The notes under the pieces were generated by a model. That model ran no database searches, was not told the DNA's origin, and worked only from the letters and a program-made list of their open reading frames with translations. The position numbers and the translations under genes are program-made. From Corynebacterium halotolerans (GTDB lineage: Bacteria > Actinomycetota > Actinomycetes > Mycobacteriales > Mycobacteriaceae), in the NCBI RefSeq assembly GCF_001056295.1, contig NZ_JVMD01000020.1:124001-188000 (forward strand): DNA of 64,000 nt, read 5' to 3'. Shown here one piece after another: positions 42,279 through 53,090 of the stretch (position 1 is its first letter; each line of letters begins with the position of its first letter).

Positions 42279-44467
42279 GTCCCGCCGCCGCCCGCACCGC
42301 CCCCGCCACGGGGTTCGGCCCGGCCGTCACCGGCGTCACCTTCGCCCGCGCCGTCACCGGCGCCGCCTTCGCCCGCGCCGCCTCGGGCGTCGTCCGCGCC
42401 GGGGCCAGTACCGCGTTTGTCGTTGGGATCGGCTCCGTCCGATGCCGTGGCCGAGGGTACCCGCCGCCAATCCGGCAGAGTCATCAGCGGTCCGATGCGA
42501 GGCCCGGCCGGCCACTCGGCGGGATTGCCGGCCGCGCCGCCCGCCATGGGCAACTCGACGCCGGGGCCCATGACCGTGAGAATGCGGTCGACGACGATGC
42601 CCAGCTCGATGGCCTCGGCGTCGATGGCATCGCGGATTTCGGCGGGAACCGAACCTTCGGGGGCCGCGACCGTCGCGCCGAGCCCCCGGGCACCGGTGCC
42701 GCCCCGGGTGACGGCCTCGTCCAGCATCGCGTCGATGCGCGGGTCGCACAGGCCGGAGAGGTTGGAACCGCGGGCGACGTCGGGCGACGCGGCCGGCGTC
42801 GACTTCCGCTCGCCGCGTGCGCCCTGTCCCGCATCCCGATCCCCGCCGGACTCGCGCGGGGCCGATGAGCCGGGCGCCGACGATTCGGAGGTGGGTCTCC
42901 CGGAGCGGGCGGACGTTTCGGTCGAGGGGGAGGCCGCCTCCTCCGACGGCTTCACCGACGCGCGCTTCTCGTAGGGGCACGACCACCGGCTCGCCGCGCG
43001 CTGCGGCGAATCGGCGACGTCATTCCATGCCACGACCATGTCCACCCGCCCATGCGGCAGCAGCGATCCCGCAAGTTCCTGATCTCCCGCCCCGGTCACC
43101 TTCGCCGGCAGCCCGGCGTTGGTCAGCTGGTCGGCGATGGCGCGCGCGGCGGCGACGGCCTGCTGATCCTCCCCCATGACGCCGATGAGCAGCGGATCAT
43201 TCTCGGTCACACCGCCGACGATCCCCGCGAGCGACCGCCGCTCCCCGCCATCGGCGGACTCCCGCGACGAACCGAGCTTGGGCGGCGCCGGGATCTCCAG
43301 GTCATCCGTGCGCCCCGTCGCGATCGCGGCCACCGCACGGACGTCCACGGCGGAAAACACTGCGCGGCGAACCGAGACGTCGTCAAGCAACGGCGACGCC
43401 ACGTTGGCGTGCAACGTCAACTGGCGCGGAAGCGTCGCGGGAAGCTCCACGGCACCCGGCACCAGCCCATACGTCAAAGCGGTCGTCTGCTGCGGGCGCA
43501 GGCGCAGGGCCTGCAGCTGGGCGGCGCGCAACTGCTCCGCGCCCGTGACCGCGCCATCGACCGAGCGGACGATGACCGTGTCCGTCTTCGCCGGCACGTC
43601 GCCCCAGAAACGGTCGTTGCGCACCAGGCGCACCTCGCCGCGGCCGACGTCGATGGACTGCGCCGTGTAGCGCCCGCCCGATGCCGGCAGCCCGCCGTCC
43701 AGGATGTCGACGAACGGCGTCGCCGACGGGCGCAACAGGTGGCTCGGCAGCAGATGGCGGAACAACGTGCGCCACTCCGTCATCGGCCCGGACACCAGCA
43801 CGTCGACCTGCCGGCCGCCCGAGGACACCGTGATCGCCTTGATGCGCTCATAGGCCGAGGCATCCATCACCCCGGCGTTGGCCAGCAGCGACGCATGCAG
43901 GTACCGGAAGTCGGAACCCGAAATCGGCGTGCCGTCCGACCACTGCGCGCCCGGCCGGATGCGGTAGCGGATGCGGGTGTCGCCCGGGCGCGCGTCGGTG
44001 GCGTCGGCCTCCGCGGCCTCGGCGGCGATCGACGGCGCCGACCCCTCCGCCGCGGCACCGTCGCCCGAGCCGTCGCCGCGACCGGCCGCCCCCGCGTCCT
44101 CGTCGGGCACAGGTTCATCGACCGGCACGATCTCGGCGCTCTCCAGCAGATCCGGGCTCATCCGCCACCGCTCCGGATCCCGCGGGTCCGGCTCGAAGGC
44201 GCTGGGCAGCGTCAGCGACGCCACCAGATCCGTCACCGGCGAGGCATCCGCGATCAGGTGCGGGTTGAAGCCCTCGCCGAACGCGTCGACGCCCACGCGG
44301 ATCTGCTTCGCCGATTCCTCCGACCGCACCGGATCCTCGCGCCGCGGCTCCTCTTCCCCCACCGTCGGCGCGTCCCCCGGGTTGGCCATGCACCCGGACA
44401 GCAGAACCGCCGCCGCGAGGCTCCCGAACAGAGCTGTGCGACGACGGCGATTCTGGCGTTCGAACAT
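42272..44467 (-). CDS. lpqW: LpqW-like lipoprotein (SBP family 5 fold)
   Basis: A 731-residue exported lipoprotein with the fold of peptide-binding ABC substrate proteins. The lipobox LLSGC places the lipidated Cys at residue 26. The domain opens QIRVGVDAFGEGFNPHLIAD and includes IRPGAQWSDGTPISGSDF, typical of family 5 binding proteins. Position next to typA and near mshB identifies it as the counterpart of mycobacterial/corynebacterial LpqW, which controls lipomannan/PIM branching rather than peptide uptake. Gly/Ser/Asp-rich insertions near 125-150 and 520-560 and an acidic Gly-rich tail make it longer than usual. No ABC permease genes are adjacent. A second dispersed 10-mer is at 43379-43388. 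Confidence 0.85.
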   Translation of the reverse strand: MFERQNRRRRTALFGSLAAAVLLSGCMANPGDAPTVGEEEPRREDPVRSEESAKQIRVGVDAFGEGFNPHLIADASPVTDLVASLTLPSAFEPDPRDPERWRMSPDLLESAEIVPVDEPVPDEDAGAAGRGDGSGDGAAAEGSAPSIAAEAAEADATDARPGDTRIRYRIRPGAQWSDGTPISGSDFRYLHASLLANAGVMDASAYERIKAITVSSGGRQVDVLVSGPMTEWRTLFRHLLPSHLLRPSATPFVDILDGGLPASGGRYTAQSIDVGRGEVRLVRNDRFWGDVPAKTDTVIVRSVDGAVTGAEQLRAAQLQALRLRPQQTTALTYGLVPGAVELPATLPRQLTLHANVASPLLDDVSVRRAVFSAVDVRAVAAIATGRTDDLEIPAPPKLGSSRESADGGERRSLAGIVGGVTENDPLLIGVMGEDQQAVAAARAIADQLTNAGLPAKVTGAGDQELAGSLLPHGRVDMVVAWNDVADSPQRAASRWSCPYEKRASVKPSEEAASPSTETSARSGRPTSESSAPGSSAPRESGGDRDAGQGARGERKSTPAASPDVARGSNLSGLCDPRIDAMLDEAVTRGGTGARGLGATVAAPEGSVPAEIRDAIDAEAIELGIVVDRILTVMGPGVELPMAGGAAGNPAEWPAGPRIGPLMTLPDWRRVPSATASDGADPNDKRGTGPGADDARGGAGEGGAGDGAGEGDAGDGRAEPRGGGGAGGGGTS

Positions 44468-44580
44468 GGGGATCAGCCTACTTCACCGGCCGGATCGCCC
44501 CGCCCGATCGATGCGGACGGGCGCCGGGCCCGGGCCGGGCGGACGGGCGGCCAGTGCCTCCGCACCAACCGCCGCAGCCG

Positions 44581-46497
<1,917 letters not shown>

Positions 46498-46681
46498 GTG
46501 GGGGGTGCTCCTTGGAGATTGAGGCATCAGGGCCCCGGTGGGCCTAGCGGATACAGGCTACTCGCATGTCGGGGGCGGGCGCGATTTCGGCGGCGGGCGG
46601 GGTTGGGCGGACCGACGGCCGGCCCACGGCGAACGGGTACCCCCATGGGCATCCCGAATCGCTTTGCCGCTCAGGGTGCTC

Positions 46682-46687
46682 TAATGT
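46682..46687 (+). promoter_or_regulatory. Candidate -10 box of the TsoY-like gene
   Basis: TAATGT; the predicted start site falls just before the palindromic operator at 46697. Confidence 0.4.
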
Positions 46688-46696
46688 TCGGTTTCC

Positions 46697-46712
46697 ATAC
46701 CCCAGGGGGTAT
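46697..46712. promoter_or_regulatory. CsoR/CstR-type operator upstream of the TsoY-like gene
   Basis: A perfect 7-2-7 palindrome ATACCCC-AG-GGGGTAT, 51 bp before the start codon. A/T-flanked C/G tracts of this kind are the known operator style of CsoR/CstR repressors. Confidence 0.7.
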
Positions 46713-46763
46713 CCACTCCCGCGGGGCATGTTCCCACGACCACGAAAGTGAGCGTCTTCACCG

Positions 46764-48044
46764 ATGATCCGCGACCTGGGCGAAAAGTACTCGCCCCTCT
46801 ACTTCCTGGCCGCCCTCGGCTTCGGCGGCATGTCCGTCTTCTTCTTCATGGCGTTCATGCACATCACGCCCCACCCCGACACCCCGATGCCGACCTTCGA
46901 GTCGATTCAGAATGCCTGGGCCACCGGCGGCGCCTTCCTGAAGTCCGCGATCGCGATCGGCTACGCCGGCATGATCGCGATGTTCGCGGTGCACCTGTTC
47001 CTGCTCGCGTGGAACATCCGCGAGTTCGCGCAGTTCCGCCGCACCCCGGCGTACCGGACGCTGAAGTCCACCAACGCCGAGGTCACCCTCATGGCCATCC
47101 CGCTGACGCTCGGCATGACGGTCAACGGCATGTTCGTCGCCGCGATGGCGCTCGTCCCCGGACTGTGGGGCGTCATCGAGAACCTGATGCCGCTCGCTCT
47201 GCTGGCCTACGGCTCCGTGGGCGCGCTCGCCCTGGTCATCATGTCCGCCTACCTCAAGCGCGTGATTGCCGCGGGCTTCGACTTCAAGGCCAACGGCGGC
47301 CTGAACCAGCTGCTGTCCGCGTTCGCCTTCACCATGGTCGCCGTCGGTTTCGCGGCCCCGGCCGCGATGTCGGGCAACAAGACCATCGTCCTGATCGCCC
47401 TGCTGGGCTCCCTGTTCTTCGGCTCGGTCGCCGTGCTGCTGTTCACCGTGTTCCTGCCGCTGGGCGTGATGAGCATGCTGCGCTACGGACTGTCGCTGCA
47501 GAACTCCGCGACCCTGTGGCTGGCGGTGCCCATCTCCACCCTGCTGGCCATCACCATGCTGCGCCTGCGCCACGGGCTGCAGACGCTCGAGACCTTCTCC
47601 CCCGCCCATGAGGGCGCGGTGCACGCGAAGTCCTCGATCCCGGTTCTGGTCATGCTGGCCGCGGCGATCATGTTCCAGATGACCTTCCTCGGCCTGGGCC
47701 ATCTGGTCATGCGCGCCAACGGCTTCTACCGCGAGTACGTCTTCGACCGCGAGACCGCGTCGCCGGCCGCCTTCACCCTGGTTTGCCCGGGCGTGGGCCT
47801 GTCGGTGCTGTCGATGTTCGCGCTCCACGTCGGCCTGGTGGCCAATGGTCTCGTGGAGAAGTTCTCCGTCATCTATTACGTGCTGCTGGCCATCATCGTC
47901 GCCGTCGCCTCGGTGACCCTGTGGACTGCCGTGACGCTGTTCCGCAACCAGCTGTCGGCCTCCGGCGCGTTCGCCCGGACCCGTGCCGCCGCACCCTCCG
48001 CGCCCATCGCATCCGCCGGAACCCCCGAGAAAATCGACGCCTGA
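46764..48044 (+). CDS. TsoY-like polytopic membrane protein
   Basis: A 426-residue integral membrane protein with about ten helices. The N-terminus YSPLYFLAALGFGGMSVFFF and the loop ITPHPDTPMPTFESI resemble the group annotated as TsoY family (some members are selenoproteins); I make that assignment from memory and with moderate confidence. Transport or redox chemistry is unproven. A single Cys (LVCPGVGLSVLS) lies in a late helix. The promoter carries a perfect CsoR/CstR-type operator, and a CstR-like gene lies 4 kb downstream, suggesting control by reactive sulfur or metal. A strong hairpin follows the gene. Confidence 0.65.
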   Translation: MIRDLGEKYSPLYFLAALGFGGMSVFFFMAFMHITPHPDTPMPTFESIQNAWATGGAFLKSAIAIGYAGMIAMFAVHLFLLAWNIREFAQFRRTPAYRTLKSTNAEVTLMAIPLTLGMTVNGMFVAAMALVPGLWGVIENLMPLALLAYGSVGALALVIMSAYLKRVIAAGFDFKANGGLNQLLSAFAFTMVAVGFAAPAAMSGNKTIVLIALLGSLFFGSVAVLLFTVFLPLGVMSMLRYGLSLQNSATLWLAVPISTLLAITMLRLRHGLQTLETFSPAHEGAVHAKSSIPVLVMLAAAIMFQMTFLGLGHLVMRANGFYREYVFDRETASPAAFTLVCPGVGLSVLSMFALHVGLVANGLVEKFSVIYYVLLAIIVAVASVTLWTAVTLFRNQLSASGAFARTRAAAPSAPIASAGTPEKIDA

Positions 48045-48059
48045 TTTTCCGGGTTCCCG

Positions 48060-48122
48060 CCCCGGCCACCCCCTGTCACCCCACCGCGCTCCGGCGCCAT
48101 GCAACGCAAGGGGTGGCCGGGG
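48060..48122 (+). terminator. Terminator of the TsoY-like gene
   Basis: Perfect 13-bp arms CCCCGGCCACCCC / GGGGTGGCCGGGG enclose 37 nt and are followed by CTTTTCGG. The wide interior resembles the other long palindromes in this window. Confidence 0.7.
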
Positions 48123-48435
48123 CTTTTCGGGGCTTAATGGCGAACACCAGCAGTAACTCCATAGCACACGCGCCTCACCAGTCACACAAGACACGCCGAT
48201 CGCGGTTTTCGGCGGGGGGAAGAAATTTACCGAATCTTTTCCCAAATGAGTTTGAGGGCCTTATGATGGCGTCGATTCCGTAAACGTCGCCTCAGGCGCT
48301 CCTCAGCAAATGCTCCGGCACCGGCCGTCGCAAAGCAGGGGGATCGCCGACGACGACCGGAACGGACCGACCGAACGACGCCGGGAGACCGCAGACGCGG
48401 CCACCCGCACACGACCTACGAGGGGTATTTCAACC
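48123..48435. other. AT-richer leader region before the Tat-secreted protein gene
   Basis: A locally AT-rich stretch (about 48120-48290) probably holds the promoter of the next gene. A dispersed 10-mer is at 48327-48336. I see no gene or recognisable riboswitch. Confidence 0.5.
48327..48336 (+). repeat. Dispersed 10-mer GTCGCAAAGC in the leader of the Tat-secreted protein gene
   Basis: An exact copy 100 bp before the GTG start. Confidence 0.7.
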
Positions 48436-49146
48436 GTGGTCTCGAACCGACGAACCTTCATCCGCCGCACCGCGGCCGCCCTGGGCACCGCCGCACTGCT
48501 GTCGGCCGGTCTCGCCCCCGCCTCCATCGCGCAGCCCGCCCTGCCGGCCCCGAACTACGGCTCCATCCCGCAGGCCCCGAGCAGCGCCGACCTGCCGGCC
48601 GACGAGATCGCCGCCGCCATCGAGCGCATCACCAGCCAGCCCAACGTCCCGGAGGACCTCCGTTCGGCCCTCGAGCGCGTGTCCGGCTTCCTCACCGGTT
48701 CCGGCGAGCCGGGCTGGGAGCAGCCGTCCGACTCCCCGTCGACCTCCGATTTCCCGCTGCCGACCGTCGCCGAGAAGTGCATCAACGGCGAGGGCCGCTC
48801 CTTCGGCCTGGCCACCTCCGTCCCGGGCCCCGCGCCGCTGCCGCTGCCGGGCGTCCCGGCCCACCAGGTCGGCTACATCTTCACCGGCCTGGGCACCAAG
48901 GGCGTCTACAACGGCCAGTCGAACATGAAGGTCCACTGGGTCAACATCGCCAACGGCAAGTTCGGCACCACCCCGCTGACCTACAACGGCATCAACGAGG
49001 GCAGCCACGGCACCGTCAACGGCGTCGCCGACACCGGCTCCGGCATCGTCATCGCCGCGCTCCAGGGCGGCTTCACCGCCGACGAGGAGTCCGGCCCGAC
49101 CGAGTGCAACTACACCCCGACCGCCACCTACACGGTCGTCGAGTAA
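48436..49146 (+). CDS. Tat-exported protein of unknown function
   Basis: A 236-residue secreted protein. The signal peptide has the twin-arginine pattern SNRRTFIRR, a hydrophobic stretch (AAALGTAALLSAGLAPA) and a likely cleavage near ASIA-QP. The mature protein has a Pro/Ser-rich, helical first half and a beta-rich second half (HQVGYIFTGLGTKGVYNGQS, KVHWVNIANGK, GTPLTYNGI-like strands) with two Cys (EKCINGEG, TECNYTP) that could pair. No family is recognised; the pattern is typical of small corynebacterial secreted proteins. The GTG at 48436 is preceded by GAGGGG about 10 nt upstream. A Tat substrate here fits with tatB elsewhere in the window. Confidence 0.78.
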   Translation: MVSNRRTFIRRTAAALGTAALLSAGLAPASIAQPALPAPNYGSIPQAPSSADLPADEIAAAIERITSQPNVPEDLRSALERVSGFLTGSGEPGWEQPSDSPSTSDFPLPTVAEKCINGEGRSFGLATSVPGPAPLPLPGVPAHQVGYIFTGLGTKGVYNGQSNMKVHWVNIANGKFGTTPLTYNGINEGSHGTVNGVADTGSGIVIAALQGGFTADEESGPTECNYTPTATYTVVE

Positions 49147-49158
49147 AAGAGGCACTTC

Positions 49159-49168
49159 GCTTCACGAC
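49159..49168 (-). repeat. Dispersed 10-mer variant GTCGTGAAGC after the Tat-secreted protein gene
   Basis: Located 12 bp downstream of the stop codon. Confidence 0.5.
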
Positions 49169-49280
49169 GAACCCCGTCCCCGGCCCACGGCCGGAGGGCG
49201 GGGTTCCGCCGTTTCCGGGCGATGGCGGGTGCACCATCGATGGCCCCACCGTTGACGCTCGTCACATTCGCTGGATTTTT

Positions 49281-49296
49281 ATACCCGGTGGGGTAT
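49281..49296. promoter_or_regulatory. CsoR/CstR-type operator overlapping the promoter of the Cys-rich gene
   Basis: ATACCCG-GT-GGGGTAT, a 7-2-7 palindrome with one mismatch. It overlaps a TATAGT -10 box (49294-49299), so binding should block transcription. Confidence 0.7.
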
Positions 49297-49415
49297 AGTA
49301 CCGTGCATTGCGGTGCCCGATCGGGCCCCGCCGAAGCCGAACGCGCCCATCGCCCGGGCGCGGACTTCACCCGGAAACGTCTTCCAGCCGAGACACGAAC
49401 CCCAAGGAGCCCCGC

Positions 49416-49574
49416 ATGTGCTACCCCGTCGAATGCCCCAAGTGCCACAAGACCACGTGGGGAGGCTGCGGCATGCACGTCGACCAGGTCATGGCCACCG
49501 TGCCCAAGGAGCGCCAGTGCACCTGCCGCGCGCAGCAGCCCAAGGCATCGGGCTTCATGGGCCTGTTCGGCTGA
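49416..49574 (+). CDS. 52-residue Cys-rich protein
   Basis: A tiny soluble protein with six Cys and two His in knuckle-like patterns: MCYPVECPKCHKTTWGGCG (C2, C7, C10, H11, C18), H21, and QCTC (C35, C37). It looks like a metal- or persulfide-binding mini-domain; proteins starting C(Y/R)PV-CP-C-KTTW-GCG-H are widespread in actinobacteria but unnamed to my knowledge. AAGGAG lies 6 nt before the ATG. Its promoter carries a CsoR/CstR-type operator matching that of the TsoY-like gene 2.6 kb upstream. Copper, zinc or sulfane sulfur are possible ligands. Confidence 0.8.
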   Translation: MCYPVECPKCHKTTWGGCGMHVDQVMATVPKERQCTCRAQQPKASGFMGLFG

Positions 49575-49597
49575 CGGCGCGTCCGCGGCGCCGGCAC

Positions 49598-49603
49598 TAG
49601 AGT
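49598..49603 (+). promoter_or_regulatory. Leaderless -10 box of the DUF402 gene
   Basis: TAGAGT, 7 nt, then the ATG at 49611. Confidence 0.6.
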
Positions 49604-49610
49604 CGGGGCC

Positions 49611-50222
49611 ATGCCCGTCCCGCACGCACCCAAGCTGGAGACCTTCGACCTCGGCGCCCGCGCCAACGTCGACCCCAAGGGGTTCGTGCGGGACGTCGAC
49701 GTCTTCGAGGTCCACCCGCACGGCCTGTACATGGCCCGCGGCGCCGACCACCCGCAGTTCGGCTACCTCGAATCATGGCTGCTGCCCTCGCTGGGCCTGC
49801 GGGCCAACATCTTCCACTTCCGCCCCGGCGCCGAAGCGACCAGCCGGCGCTACCTCGACGTCGCCGACGTGACGCGGGAAATCGGGGCCGACGGCTCCGA
49901 GGTGTGGCGCACGCGCGATCTCTACCTGGACGTCGTCGCCCTCGACGGCGCCGTCCGCGTCGACGACGCCGACGAACTCGCCGCCGCCCTTGCCGCGGGC
50001 ATCGTCGATGCCGACGCCGGCGCCCGGGCCATCGACCGGGCCTTCGACGCCCTGGCCGGCATCACCGCCCACGGCGGAGACCCCGATGCGTGGCTCGCCG
50101 CCGCCGGCTGCCCCGTCACGTGGGCGGAACGGGTCACGCTCGCCGAGCCGAATCAACCGCACCCGAAGCGCGTCGCCATCGGCGCCGGCCCCGGCTCCGA
50201 ACCCGTCGGGGATCCCGCTTGA
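49611..50222 (+). CDS. DUF402 (FomD-like) protein
   Basis: A 203-residue protein with a DUF402 domain (about 40-180), related to FomD-type nucleotide hydrolases that cleave CMP-phosphonates or nucleoside diphosphates with a divalent metal. Recognisable parts are the aromatic/acidic stretch LESWLLPSLGLRANIFHF and TRDLYLDVVALDGAVRVDDADEL, where Asp residues would bind metal. Substrate unknown. The C-terminus is Pro/Gly-rich. The ATG is 7 nt after TAGAGT, so it is transcribed independently of the Cys-rich gene. Confidence 0.8.
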   Translation: MPVPHAPKLETFDLGARANVDPKGFVRDVDVFEVHPHGLYMARGADHPQFGYLESWLLPSLGLRANIFHFRPGAEATSRRYLDVADVTREIGADGSEVWRTRDLYLDVVALDGAVRVDDADELAAALAAGIVDADAGARAIDRAFDALAGITAHGGDPDAWLAAAGCPVTWAERVTLAEPNQPHPKRVAIGAGPGSEPVGDPA

Positions 50223-50315
50223 CCCGTCCCGGCGGCCCGAGCGCGGGCGCCGATGACGGGGGCATTAGCGTCGTAAGGCAATGACCGACCACCCACCGAC
50301 CGGAAAGCGGGAACC

Positions 50316-50912
50316 ATGACGGCCATCATCGATGCGGTGCGCGCGCAGCTGTGCGGTTACTTCGAGGAAAGCGAGCCCGGCGAGGCGAAGCTGACGTTCC
50401 TCGGCGCCGACCCCCTGACCGTGCTGAGGTTCGGCCCCGACCGCGAGCGCACGGTCACCTACGCGACGCTCGGCTGCTCGCGGTCGCCCATGCAGGATCC
50501 GTCGGCCCTGGTCACCGACCCCAACGAGGGGCCCCGCGCCGAACTGGTGCTGCCCGTCATCGGCGGGCTCGATGCGGTGACGCGCCCGCTGGCCATGCTC
50601 GCGGCGTCACCCAGCATCGAGGGACTGGTGCTGCAGGACGGCGCGCTACTCGATTTCGGGCAGCCGCTGTGGCCGGACGCGCGGTTCACGGGTTTCGTGC
50701 TCGTCGACGCCGACGTGCCGGACGTGACAGTGCCGGACGTGACGGTGGCCGGCGGCACCGGCGAGCAGGTGCTGGTGTCGATGCTCCAGCCGGTGCCGGC
50801 CACGCCCAACGAATTCGCGCTGGCACGGGCTAAGGGCACGGCGGAATTGCGCGCGCAGTGGCGCGACCGGGGCACCGTGCTCGCGGACCCGCACAGGGCC
50901 AGCGCGGTGTAA
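50316..50912 (+). CDS. Suppressor-of-fused (SUFU) domain protein
   Basis: A 198-residue protein resembling bacterial SUFU-domain proteins, often immunity or chaperone-like partners. Indicators are TVTYATLGCSRSPMQDPSA, RAELVLPVIGG and GFVLVDADVPDV, with Val/Leu-rich strands and no membrane segment. No toxin gene is adjacent, so an immunity role is not supported by context. A duplicated PDVTV motif (VPDVTVPDVTV) is visible. The ATG at 50316 has a weak GGGAA upstream. A one-mismatch relative of the dispersed 10-mer (50269-50278) precedes it. Confidence 0.72.
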   Translation: MTAIIDAVRAQLCGYFEESEPGEAKLTFLGADPLTVLRFGPDRERTVTYATLGCSRSPMQDPSALVTDPNEGPRAELVLPVIGGLDAVTRPLAMLAASPSIEGLVLQDGALLDFGQPLWPDARFTGFVLVDADVPDVTVPDVTVAGGTGEQVLVSMLQPVPATPNEFALARAKGTAELRAQWRDRGTVLADPHRASAV

Positions 50913-50914
50913 CG

Positions 50915-50937
50915 CCCCGGGGGCGTGCCCCGGGGCC
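50915..50937. terminator. Hairpin between the SUFU-like and CstR-like genes
   Basis: 9-bp arms GCCCCGGGG / CCCCGGGGC with a 5-nt loop between convergent stops. Confidence 0.6.
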
Positions 50938-50944
50938 GTGCCGA

Positions 50945-51490
<546 letters not shown>

Positions 51491-51514
51491 TTAAGGCTGG
51501 TGGCCCCCGATTGA

Positions 51515-51520
51515 TACATT
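51515..51520 (+). promoter_or_regulatory. Leaderless -10 box of a small membrane-protein gene
   Basis: TACATT, 7 nt, then the ATG at 51528; an in-frame ATG at 51522 is too close to the box. Confidence 0.45.
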
Positions 51521-51527
51521 GATGGGC

Positions 51528-52064
51528 ATGAAACCGAGCGCCGAAGGCACCCCTCACCGCACCACTCCGTTCCATGCCGCGCAGGCGAGCAGGCTGTGGC
51601 GCATCGCCGTCGCCGTATACGTGCCGGCGCTCGTGCTGACCGTGGCGACGGCCATCCTCAACTGGGACCACATGATCGACGCCGCGATGTCCGGCCGCAC
51701 CGGCACCATCGTTCCCACCCGGGCCCAGGCGCAGACGTCGATCCTGATCAGCGTGGGATTCGCCACCGTCGCGCAGGGGCTCGTCGCCCTGGCGTGCTGG
51801 TTCCTGGCGGGCAAGCTGCTGCGGGGCAGCGCGGCGGCGCGGATGATCCTCAGCATCGCGGCCACCGTCTTCGCGGTCAACGCGGTGCTTTCGCTTACGG
51901 CCATGGCCACCGGCGCCAACGACGCCGGCGTGAGCGGGGGCGCGGCGGAGTTCATCGACAGCGCCGTGACCGTGCTCATCGTCATCGCCGCCGCGATCGC
52001 CGCCTGGGCCACGGTGCAGGCGTACCGGGGATCCGACAACCGCGCGTTCTTCACCACGACGTAG
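51528..52064 (+). CDS. Four-helix membrane protein, unknown function
   Basis: 178 residues; no family recognised. Four hydrophobic helices (about 25-44, 70-91, 100-122, 138-156) follow a short polar N-terminus. The second, LISVGFATVAQGLVALACWFLAGKLL, and third, AARMILSIAATVFAVNAVLSL, are typical of small DUF-type actinobacterial membrane proteins. The Asp-rich loop TGANDAGVSGGAAEFIDS is the only charged feature between helices 3 and 4. It ends 3 bp before the EamA gene, so the two are probably co-transcribed. Confidence 0.75.
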   Translation: MKPSAEGTPHRTTPFHAAQASRLWRIAVAVYVPALVLTVATAILNWDHMIDAAMSGRTGTIVPTRAQAQTSILISVGFATVAQGLVALACWFLAGKLLRGSAAARMILSIAATVFAVNAVLSLTAMATGANDAGVSGGAAEFIDSAVTVLIVIAAAIAAWATVQAYRGSDNRAFFTTT

Positions 52065-52067
52065 CCC

Positions 52068-52982
52068 GTGCCGCAGCTTCCCGCCGCCGGGGCTCCCGGC
52101 GCCTCCGCATCGGGGCCCTCCTCCCCCGCCCCGGCCACCGCCGCCCGCCTCTGGTTCTTCGCCGTCCTGCTGGTCATCGGCATGTTCTCGCTGGAATTTG
52201 GGTCGGCGTTCGCCGCCGTCGCCATCGCATCCGCATCGGCCGGCGTCGTCGTCACGCTGCGCATGGGACTGGCGGGGCTGATTCTCCTGCTCCTGCTGCG
52301 CCCGAGGGTGCGGGGTCTGTCGCGGACGGATTGGGCCTGGCTCGGCGGCCTGGCCGCGACGATGGGCCCGATGAACCTGTTCTTCTACCTGTCCATCGAT
52401 CGCATCCCCCTCGGCGCGGCCGTGACGTTCGAGCTGGTGGGGCCGCTGATCCTCGCCGCCGTCCGCGCCCGCTCGCCCCGGTCGGCCCTGTTCACGGCGC
52501 TGGCGTTCGGGGGCGTGGTGATGCTCGGCTGGTCCGGGCTCCGCGATCTCACCGTCGCGGGCGTCGCGTGCGCCCTGACCGCCGGCGCGTTCTGGGCCGG
52601 CTACATCCTGACCACCGAAGGCACCGGCCGGCGCTTCTCCGGGCAGACGGGCCTGGCGCTGGCGCTGACCGTCGGCGGCATGAGCCTTGCACCGATCGGT
52701 CTGCTCACCGCGCCGTCGGCGTTCCTCGACCCGCGGATCCTCGGGCTCGGCGCGGTCGTCGCCGTGATGTCGAGCATCATCCCCTACGGCATCGACATGG
52801 CCGCCCTGCGCGTCCTGCCCGCGGGATTGTTCGCCACGCTCACGGCGCTCGCGCCCGCCACCGCCGCCATCGCCGGGGTCGCGATCCTGGGCCAGCGGCT
52901 CGCGGTGCTCAGCTGGATCGGGCTGGTGGTGGTCGTCGCCGCCGCGGGCCTGGCATTGCGCGAGTCCGCCGTCGCGTCCTGA
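52068..52982 (+). CDS. EamA/RhtA-like metabolite exporter
   Basis: A 304-residue DMT-superfamily transporter with ten predicted helices in two EamA repeats. Typical features are SAFAAVAIASASAGVVVTLR (helix 2) and FYLSIDRIPLGAAVTFELVGPLILA (helices 3-4 with the conserved IPLG), with the second repeat starting near GVACALTAGAFWAGYI. It is closest in style to RhtA-type amino-acid/homoserine exporters, but the substrate is not determinable. The start is GTG at 52068, 3 bp after the upstream stop, with no clear ribosome-binding site, suggesting coupling. No signs of truncation. Confidence 0.88.
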   Translation: MPQLPAAGAPGASASGPSSPAPATAARLWFFAVLLVIGMFSLEFGSAFAAVAIASASAGVVVTLRMGLAGLILLLLLRPRVRGLSRTDWAWLGGLAATMGPMNLFFYLSIDRIPLGAAVTFELVGPLILAAVRARSPRSALFTALAFGGVVMLGWSGLRDLTVAGVACALTAGAFWAGYILTTEGTGRRFSGQTGLALALTVGGMSLAPIGLLTAPSAFLDPRILGLGAVVAVMSSIIPYGIDMAALRVLPAGLFATLTALAPATAAIAGVAILGQRLAVLSWIGLVVVVAAAGLALRESAVAS

Positions 52983-53054
52983 TCCGCCCGGCGATCGGCC
53001 TTCCACCGTGCGGCCGGAACCGCGCACCACGGCACGCGAAGGGGCGGGCGGCAC

Positions 53055-53064
53055 GTCGTAAAGC
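53055..53064 (+). repeat. Dispersed 10-mer GTCGTAAAGC upstream of the sirtuin gene
   Basis: An exact intergenic copy, 27 bp before the sirtuin start and 15 bp before its -10 box. Confidence 0.7.
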
Positions 53065-53078
53065 CGCGCGAACCCGCA

Positions 53079-53084
53079 TAACCT
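53079..53084 (+). promoter_or_regulatory. Leaderless -10 box of the sirtuin gene
   Basis: TAACCT, 6 nt, then the ATG at 53091. Confidence 0.5.
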
Positions 53085-53090
53085 GGGGGC

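Noticed and set aside
42272..44467. Calling the family 5 binding protein an oligopeptide ABC importer component
   Set aside because: No permease or ATPase genes are adjacent, and the typA/mshB neighbourhood matches LpqW.
48123..48435. Riboswitch in the long leader of the Tat-secreted protein gene
   Set aside because: I could not match it to any known riboswitch core; AT richness alone fits a promoter.
50316..50912. Immunity protein of a polymorphic toxin system (SUFU-like)
   Set aside because: No toxin or secretion gene lies nearby; the flanking genes have leaderless promoters or are convergent.
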